Positions 57,858 to 64,000 of a DNA stretch of 64,000 nucleotides are shown here, in pieces. The stretch covers positions 1,429,997 to 1,493,996 of the forward strand of contig PDUO01000005.1 of the NCBI GenBank assembly GCA_003008705.1, read 5' to 3'. The notes beneath the pieces were generated by a model. The model was not told where the DNA came from. It did no database searches and saw nothing but the letters and a program-made list of their open reading frames with translations. A program made the translations under genes and the position numbers. The stretch comes from Pezicula radicicola (taxonomy: Eukaryota > Ascomycota > Leotiomycetes > Helotiales > Dermateaceae). Positions within the stretch are counted from its first letter, which is position 1, and every line of letters begins with the position of its first letter.

Positions 57858-58952
57858 ATGCCAATTCAGTGGCCACCCGAACACATCCACAACGAATTCG
57901 GAATTGCGACCCTATCACTCGGAAACTGGCATCACCATAACCTCGAAGTACGTCTCATAGAAGCAGCTAAAGCTGGCTTCAAATATATCGATCTTTTTGA
58001 CGATGACTGGGCTGCTTACTTGAGCGAAAACAATCTAAATCCAGATGAATTATGGGAAGCAACAGAAGCAAATTTGAAAGTGGCGAGCAAATTAGGGGAG
58101 CTTATTAAGAGTCTTGGTATGCAAATTACGTGTACACAACCTTGCCGTGAAATCGAAGGGATCAAGGATCCAGTAGAACGTCGAAATGCTCTCGATTCAG
58201 TGGCAAAACGATTCCCGTTTATGAGAGCTTGGGATACGGATTTAGTTTTCCTATGCGCCAATATACGAAGGGATTCGGGTGTCACATCAGATTTCAAAAC
58301 CGTCGCTAAAGATCTGGCAGAGCTTGGAGAAATGGCAGAGGCGTTCTCAATGAAGGATGGTGGTCCAATGATCAGAATTGGTTATGAAGGACTTTCGTGG
58401 GCCGTGAGGAATACTTGGTCTTCAAGCTGGGAAGTAGTACGAGCTGCGAATCGTTCGAATGTTGGATTGATACTCGATTCTTTTAATATTCTCGCTGTTG
58501 AGTTTGCAGATCCGTATAATCCAGCCGGTCATGGACGAATATATTCAGCAGTCGAGGAATCAATCCAGATGCTCCAGTCTTCTCTCGCAGCATTGGCTCT
58601 CACTGTTCCCAGCGAGAAAATATTCTTCTTCCAAGTCGCTGACGCAGAACTCATGGATCCTAAAACTTTTCGACCTCCTGAGGATTCATCTACTCCGAGT
58701 CTTTTACCTTGGTCTAGAGGCCATCGACTTTTTCCATGCGAAAGTGAAATGGGAGGGTATATGCCGGTGGATATGGTGACAGCTGCTGTTTTAGCGACGG
58801 GATACTGGGGTCCCATATCTTTAGAGGTGTTCAATGATTCTTTAAGTGTTGCAGATGTTGAAGTTCCTGAAGTTCATGCTAGACGAGGTTATGCTAGTTT
58901 GGAAAGACTTGTTGCTGCAATACAGAATTTACAGCCGTTTTGGAAGCGGTAA
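57858..58952 (+). CDS. 3-dehydroshikimate dehydratase-like TIM-barrel enzyme
   Basis: One uninterrupted frame of 364 residues. It starts HNEFGIATLSLGNWHHHNLEVRLIEAAKAGFKYIDLFDDDW and follows the xylose-isomerase-like/AP-endonuclease-2 TIM barrel. Candidate metal ligands are in IGYEGLSW (Glu177), LILDSFN (Asp207), FFFQVAD (Gln259) and ISLEVFND (Glu323), the E-D-Q-E set of this superfamily. Fungal homologues are annotated as 3-dehydroshikimate dehydratase (quinate/shikimate catabolism to protocatechuate), and the cysteine-bearing TCTQPCREIEG segment fits that group. Related sugar-phosphate isomerase/epimerases remain possible. It is cytosolic, with no signal peptide. It stands alone: no other quinate-cluster genes are adjacent, although a lactonase-like gene of the downstream pathway family is at 2.9 kb. 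Confidence 0.85.
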   Translation: MPIQWPPEHIHNEFGIATLSLGNWHHHNLEVRLIEAAKAGFKYIDLFDDDWAAYLSENNLNPDELWEATEANLKVASKLGELIKSLGMQITCTQPCREIEGIKDPVERRNALDSVAKRFPFMRAWDTDLVFLCANIRRDSGVTSDFKTVAKDLAELGEMAEAFSMKDGGPMIRIGYEGLSWAVRNTWSSSWEVVRAANRSNVGLILDSFNILAVEFADPYNPAGHGRIYSAVEESIQMLQSSLAALALTVPSEKIFFFQVADAELMDPKTFRPPEDSSTPSLLPWSRGHRLFPCESEMGGYMPVDMVTAAVLATGYWGPISLEVFNDSLSVADVEVPEVHARRGYASLERLVAAIQNLQPFWKR

Positions 58953-59538
58953 TCTCGACAGTTAAATAACAGAATCAATAGGTTAGGCATTGTGCTGTAT
59001 AAGAAAGCTTCTGGGTGGTGTATTGCTACCATTTGGACCCGGAATGTTATATCTGCATCACTCATCCAAGACCAATCACTTAGGTTAAGTAAGTCACACG
59101 ATTTGAGTAACTTAGAGATGACTTGTAAACTTGTCAACACTAAGCAAATTATAAATGTGGAAGACTGAAAACCAGGAACAGAGAGTTAAGAGTTGCGAAT
59201 TTTGGAAATCGTGAGCTGCAGCGGCGGAAAAGCATCAAAGTTCAGAGTTCAACACTGGAATATGGTTGTATGTAGCAAAAAATTTTTGATTGCTAATATT
59301 CCTAATATACAGACAGTTCGTAACGAGCGATATCATGCAACGCAGAGCCCAAGCAACCCCCAAACGAGTGACTGGTATATACATCTTTTTTTTTTCCAAA
59401 CCAACCCCCAACCAAAATCCGAACGCTATGCCGAAAATCAATCCAAACAAAAAGGAAAACACACTAGAACCAAAGAAATCGAATCAAGAAAATCGAACCA
59501 AGGAAAAAATTGGGCACTCTTTAATCAAACATCCCAAT
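58953..59538. other. intergenic between convergent genes
   Basis: About 590 bases. At 59086-59100 ATTTGAGTAACTTA is a single reverse copy of the repeat in the 33.4-kb array. Short overlapping frames have no family content. Confidence 0.5.
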
Positions 59539-60296
59539 CTAACATCCAACATCGTAAACGGCAGCTCCGGCACCGGCTGGTACATCGGCAGCAGCTACAT
59601 TGAAAAGCTTGCAAGTGTTATCTCCGAAGGTGTAAGACTCGCAGTCGGTGTTGGCTTTGCACTGAGCCTCGCAATTAGCAGCGCTGGTAATGCCAGATGG
59701 AGTAGCGATTGGCTGGGTGTTGCTGTTTGTTGGGCCAGATGGTGCACTACCACAAGTATCGCGCTTGTGAGCTCCGCTTTGGCTGCTACCAGTACCAGTG
59801 CTGCCAGTTGAACCGGTTGATCCGGTCGATCCTGTGCTGCCGGTGGTAGAGCCGGTGGTAGAGCCAGTGCTAGAGCTCGAGGTCTCTACACCAGTTGGGT
59901 TGCTTGTTGTTGGGACGACGGCTGGGACGTCTGAGCAGGCCACATCATAAGCGACGAGGTTGGTTTGAGCTGGAAGCTCTGAGGCAGATACTGAGTAGAG
60001 GATGCAAGTGTCGGCATTATCTACCATGCCGAACATGAAAGATTCACAGCCGGATTGAGCTTCACATTCTGATTGGCAGGCTTCGGCGGTTGCTAAAAGG
60101 TTTGTTAGTTGGACGTTTGATGGGGATTGGAATTGTGAAGCTTACTAATGCCTGTTGGTTGGGCTAGAGGAGTTTGAGAAGTGGTGCCTGATGGTGCTGT
60201 ACCGCAGGTGTCACGCTTGACTACTGTGATTGGGGAAGCAGAGACAACAGAGAGGAGAGCGGCAGCGGCGAAGAGAGTTGATGCGAAGGAAGGCAT
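59539..60296 (-). CDS. secreted protein with two Cys-rich PAN/Apple-like modules
   Basis: Exon 1 (60296-60146) and exon 2 (60092-59539; 53-nt intron) give 234 residues. The signal peptide is MPSFASTLFAAAALLSVVSA, followed by VVKR, a likely Kex2 site. Two modules repeat: DTCGTAPSGTTSQTPLAQPTGITTAEACQSECEAQSGCESFMFG... and DTCGSAPSGPTNSNTQPIATPSGITSAANCEAQCKANTDCESYTFG..., each also preceded by KR and ending in AYDVAC or VYDVGC. The spacing of six cysteines and the CESYTFG...C-L motif resemble PAN/Apple-like modules that bind protein or carbohydrate. They are joined by a simple (TGS)n linker. The HKRDTCG in the middle could be a second processing site that would release two similar small proteins (inference). 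Confidence 0.85.
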
Positions 60297-61128
60297 TTTG
60301 ATGATTGGTTTGGATGGAAATATTAGTTAAAAACTAGAAGTTTGGGTAGAGCGATTGATGAAGATGAGAGAAGGTGAAGATGAGAGAAGACGAAGCTGGA
60401 AAGTGAAGACTGTAGAAGGCTGGAAGTGTTGATGATGATGAGGGCGAAGAGAAAGTATTTCCAGTGAGAAACTACCGCCGTTATATACTTTTCTCACTCA
60501 AGAGCTCCATAGTAAACAGACAGGTGCTTTGCATCCCCTTTGTTGTTTTTAGAATACAATTGTGTTCATCTTTGCCAAGTATCGCAGTTAGCCTCACTTG
60601 AAGTCTTGGGACGACGTAAGCGATTAACTCATCGGGACATCCGCATTTCTTCACCGACCACTGCGGCTAGCAGAGCCTTCAGAAATACGCGTCTGTCTCT
60701 CCTGCGGTCTCTCTGTGAAGGCGCGAATCAAACAAGCTGGTTTAACGGGGGACGGGCTTAGGGCTGAGTCGACCGATGTGGAGGAGGTTGCTCGCTTAAC
60801 AATCCATGCGTTATGACGATCAAACTCGGAATGCATCATGGGGTAGATCATAGCATCGAAATAGAATATTCGCCCGCCTAAGGTTAAAGTTCGAAAGCTT
60901 ATTATCTAACTTTGTTTATGCCATGGGCCCGTCACGTGGAGCACCAAAATAGCTGGAGAGTTTGGGTACCTGGCTAGCCCAGACACTAATGACTAACTCA
61001 TTTCTCACTTTGGCGATCAATCCATGCCTGAGGCAGAAATCGGCGAGGAAATCTCCCGGGGAACTGTTGAACAGATGAACCACTCACTCCTCATAGTGAA
61101 CGCAGGATCTGCAATAATAGTTTCATAT
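60297..61128. other. intergenic, no gene seen
   Basis: About 830 bases. TATATAA on the minus strand near 60480 could be the core promoter of the PAN-like gene. A CACGTG E-box-like site lies near 60934. Frames around 60540-60851 overlap and show nothing. Confidence 0.45.
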
Positions 61129-63090
61129 TCAGCTATGTCTCTCAACGCCATTGCTGACGACGTCTTCCATAGCAACCTCCTCATAACGAGTCTCGACGTG
61201 ACTCGGCCTTGACTTCCTCACCCACGTGGCGTACATTCCGGCGCCAGTTCCCACGAAAGTCAAACTCCCAAGAGCCAACAACTTGAAGTCTTCTGGTTGA
61301 TTCCAGACGATCGTCGCGGCCCAGTGTCCAAGCACAGCCAAGGACTCGAAGGATTGTTCTGTTCCCGCAAATGTAGATCGTTGTGATGGTGCTATCTCGA
61401 CCTGCTCAATTTCTTGGAGCATGAGCTCGAAAGTCAGATGACCAAATCGACTTAGTGATAGGAAGGAGAAGAGCAACACTGAGATGAGAAGGTGAGGTGG
61501 AGGGCGAGAAGCACCATCCGGGAGCTTAGGTGACATGTTCCACAGGACGATCACAACTGGGACCTTGTTCATGTGAGTATTAAATGTTCTCCATCAAGAA
61601 GCAGCCAACTTACTAATGACAAGAACTGGGACCAAATTCCCCAAAGTCCAACTTTCCTGACGATCTTACGTTCGTCGTCATCTTTTGCATTATCTCCCAG
61701 TCTATCATTCAAAACTCGCCTACTATGTCTCTTGCGTAGATATTGAACTACCCAAGGGGTGACGAAGGTGCTGATGAAAGACACCGCACTTCCAGTTCCT
61801 CTCGCAATCGTAATGGTTAGCAACAGAAATCCAACTTCTAGCAGGTATGTGATAAGTGTGGCGGAGTAGGCCAAGACCGTAAGCTGCAGGAAAGAAATTG
61901 CAATCGAAGCTTGCCATATCGACGTCGAGAAATAGTGCTTTAATCTCAGGGACGGCTCTAAATACAATACGGCATATGCTTTCTGAGACCAGGTCTTGGA
62001 ATATTTCTTGGAGATAGAAGTATCCGAACTGGAAATCGAAGTATTTGCTAGATTGCCTACACCATACCTCAACACAACTGTGTGCTCTTTGGGTTCTGTC
62101 ATTTCCTTGTTGTCTTTTGCAACGCTAAATGCACACCAAACTTCCAAAGCCCACATCACTGTCGTTCCACAAGCCAACAGTAAGAGCCACCCAACTGTGG
62201 AGTTAAAGGAAGATATCATTAATGGCAGTAGTGAAGGTGCTGCTAGTTTGCAGAAGAAGTCGATCCTCTTTAATACAGAGTTGACTTGCGTAAGTCCATA
62301 TGCCATATCCGGGGTGACAGGTCCGACCAGAACTGGAATCAAATCTCGCTCGACTGATAGCTTATTGGCTAGGTCACTGAGATCTTGAACGATGTCTAGT
62401 ATCAGAATTATAGCGAAGAGGAAGATGTTTGACAATGGAATATCTTGTTGTTTGTTTTTATCCGAGGCGTAATTAGGCCAGATCATCCAGCAGATGTAGA
62501 CCAAAACAATGGCACCGTGATTTAACAAAATACTACTAAGGAGGGGTGGTAACCGTGTACGTGACCGATCAATCGAGCTTCCAACAGCTGAAGCACACAG
62601 CAGCGAAGCGATAGTGGAAGACATGCCTCTGCGTGTAATATATTAGCACGTGATCACATCACGTGATATGAACAGGTTTGGTTTACCTTATTGATGTAGC
62701 AGTCAAATTATTGGGAAATGATTGAGCAATCAAAATAATCTGGTTCAGCTTTAGTCATTTTATCTCAGAAGAGTGTGACCTGGAACCTACAGATGCAAAT
62801 TCGTAAGTCCGCGAGTTGAACATAAAGAGGAAGTGCAGCGTGTAGACCTTCCACCACTTCCACTTCTCATCTCGGATCCGTGAAGCCTTCATGAAAACAT
62901 CCTCTTCTTCTTGAGCCCTCTCATTTCCACCTCGAAAATGGTCCTCATCATCGCTCTCCTCAAAGTCAAAGGGAACAACACTCTGACTATGGAAGTCGTC
63001 TTCAGGGGCTGTCGGCAACGCGTTTGCAGCCACCGGTCTGACCTTCGGTGATGGTGGCGATCCTAACATTGGTCTGTGGTGCAATTCCAT
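61129..63090 (-). CDS. ferroportin-family (SLC40) metal transporter
   Basis: Four exons (63090-62791, 62739-62687, 62628-61614, 61563-61129; introns 50-58 nt) give 600 residues; exon 2 is only 53 nt. After a long acidic cytosolic N-terminus comes VYTLHFLFMFNSRTYEFAS, IILIAQSFPNNLTATSIRGMSSTIASLLCASAVGSSIDRSRTRLPPLL (Ferroportin1 domain start). Ten or so hydrophobic helices follow, with an interhelix hydrophilic loop and a last region LMLQEIEQVEIAPSQRSTFAGTEQSFESLAVLGHWAATIVWNQPEDFKLLALGSLTFVGTGAGMYATWV. Animal ferroportin exports ferrous iron; fungal homologues are poorly studied, so iron or another divalent metal is an inference. The stop-codon-proximal tail is acidic. Introns 1-3 all have GTA donors. 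Confidence 0.88.
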
Positions 63091-64000
63091 TGTAGGTCGT
63101 CGATTTCATGGAGAAAGGAGCGGTACAAAGATACTCTAATATCCATCATCATCTAAGTCCATTTTCGAGAATGTTACGCTGAAACAAGGACAGTTTGTAA
63201 AATGAGCTTGGCTCACCAGCCTCGAATCTCGAGTATTGTGGCGTTCAGATTTAAGCGATACGTTATTATCTCACGTCAGAAAGGAGGCTTGAAGTAAAAA
63301 AATAAAACTTCGAGGTAGCTTTTCGAAAGATTATTTTTCTTAACTTTAGGAAGTATATTTGTCATTTTGATCTTTTCTTAGAGACACTTTTAATCCAAGG
63401 TAGTTGAAGTGAGTTAGGTGTTGACCTCCTTTGGAGGTGAGGATCACCAAGCGAAGAATTCAGGGGCAAGACCCACATAAAGATACACTTCATTCCTGAG
63501 CGCGACGATTTTCAATTCCACGAAAGTTCCCATCTCATGGTAACAATAACACTGCCAAGAAGGGGAGATTTGAGGTAGGCTTCGAGGAGTATGGTCTTCT
63601 GGTCACTGTACCATTTTCAAGCATCTACTGTGACATGGGAGCCACGTTCAACAAAACGGGAACATGACAAGACGTCCAAAGAAATCTCGATGAAGTGAAT
63701 AAAACTGGAGAGAAGATCCTTAATAGTGTCGTCGATGCTTTGAAAACCGTGTCATCAGATATATTACAAGTTGTAGCAACAGCGTTCGCCAAGAATTGCA
63801 TAGTCGCATTACCTGATTGGCACTGATACTCCGTATGTATATTTCTGACTTTCTATTGATAAGATGCCGCGCAGATGTGGCTAAATAACGTGGCACTATG
63901 CCATATCTGGGGTGATATAACAATACATTGTTCCATTTTCTCAAACCAAAATATTGATTTAAAACGAGCCCAGAATGATATGTCCTACTAGTGCTAGTGG
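63091..64000. other. intergenic to window end
   Basis: Contains the ferroportin promoter. Near 63690-63830 a plus-strand stretch reads QDVQRNLDEVNKTGEKILNSVVDALKTVSSDILQVVATAFAKN, which is helical and protein-like but has stops before and after and no start. It may be an exon or relic of a gene beyond the window. Confidence 0.4.

Noticed and set aside
1..64000. CRISPR array, rRNA, bacterial-type operons or integrated virus
   Set aside because: No regular spaced repeats, no rRNA-like sequence and no viral hallmark genes; all real genes are spliced eukaryotic genes or fit that setting.

Overview
The window reads as a filamentous ascomycete (Pezizomycotina) nuclear chromosome. Genes are interrupted by short GT-AG introns, mostly 48-60 nt, many with a CTAAC/CTAAT-like branch site. 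Protein families are typically fungal: tannase/feruloyl esterase, S53 protease, Clr5-domain protein, DUF1996 protein, Zn-cluster regulators, Gtr1 and Oxa1. The overall flavour suggests Leotiomycetes, but that is an impression, not a proof. All exon coordinates were read by eye from splice signals and frame continuity.

Layout. 0-19 kb holds moderately dense genes: the 3' end of an MFS transporter, a secreted tannase-family esterase, a secreted beta-propeller lactonase-like protein, an unknown conserved protein, a broken Zn2Cys6 regulator, a GNAT acetyltransferase, a coiled-coil protein, a secreted SurE phosphatase, a large Zn-cluster regulator and an S53 protease. 19.7-24 kb holds a Clr5-TPR protein and a small unknown gene that diverge from a shared promoter containing a repeated AAAGTTCC-type motif. 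24.7-28.3 kb is a decay zone: a dead SDR gene, a degenerate small gene cut by a perfect 43-nt palindrome, a frameshifted coiled-coil gene and a truncated FAD-linked oxidase.

28.3-33.7 kb is an AT-rich gene desert with a diverged direct repeat and a GC-richer hairpin. 33.7-36.3 kb carries two mitochondrial membrane-protein insertion genes side by side (MIM1-like and OXA1). 37.9-39.7 kb is a secreted DUF1996 protein. 39.7-45.1 kb has no convincing gene but contains a tandem duplication and an approximately 140-bp minisatellite. 45.1-47.1 kb is an amino-acid permease. 47.1-53.5 kb is another AT-rich desert with a decayed multi-exon gene. 53.6-55.0 kb is the GTR1 GTPase. After another AT-rich stretch come a 3-dehydroshikimate dehydratase-like enzyme, a secreted two-module PAN/Apple-like protein and a ferroportin-family transporter.

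How genes relate. Several products are secreted or at the cell surface and fit a saprotrophic or plant-associated lifestyle (tannase, lactonase, SurE phosphatase, S53 protease, DUF1996, PAN-like protein). GTR1 (nutrient signalling to TORC1), the amino-acid permease and the ferroportin-like transporter concern nutrient and metal handling. I see no biosynthetic cluster. The most interesting signals are a tannase-family enzyme that lacks both cysteines of the CS-D-HC catalytic disulfide, repeated nonsense changes that look like CAR to TAR (compatible with RIP-type CpA to TpA mutation), an 18-bp repeat family scattered across the window, and the palindrome inside a degenerate ORF. I did not find a convincing wholly new multi-gene system.
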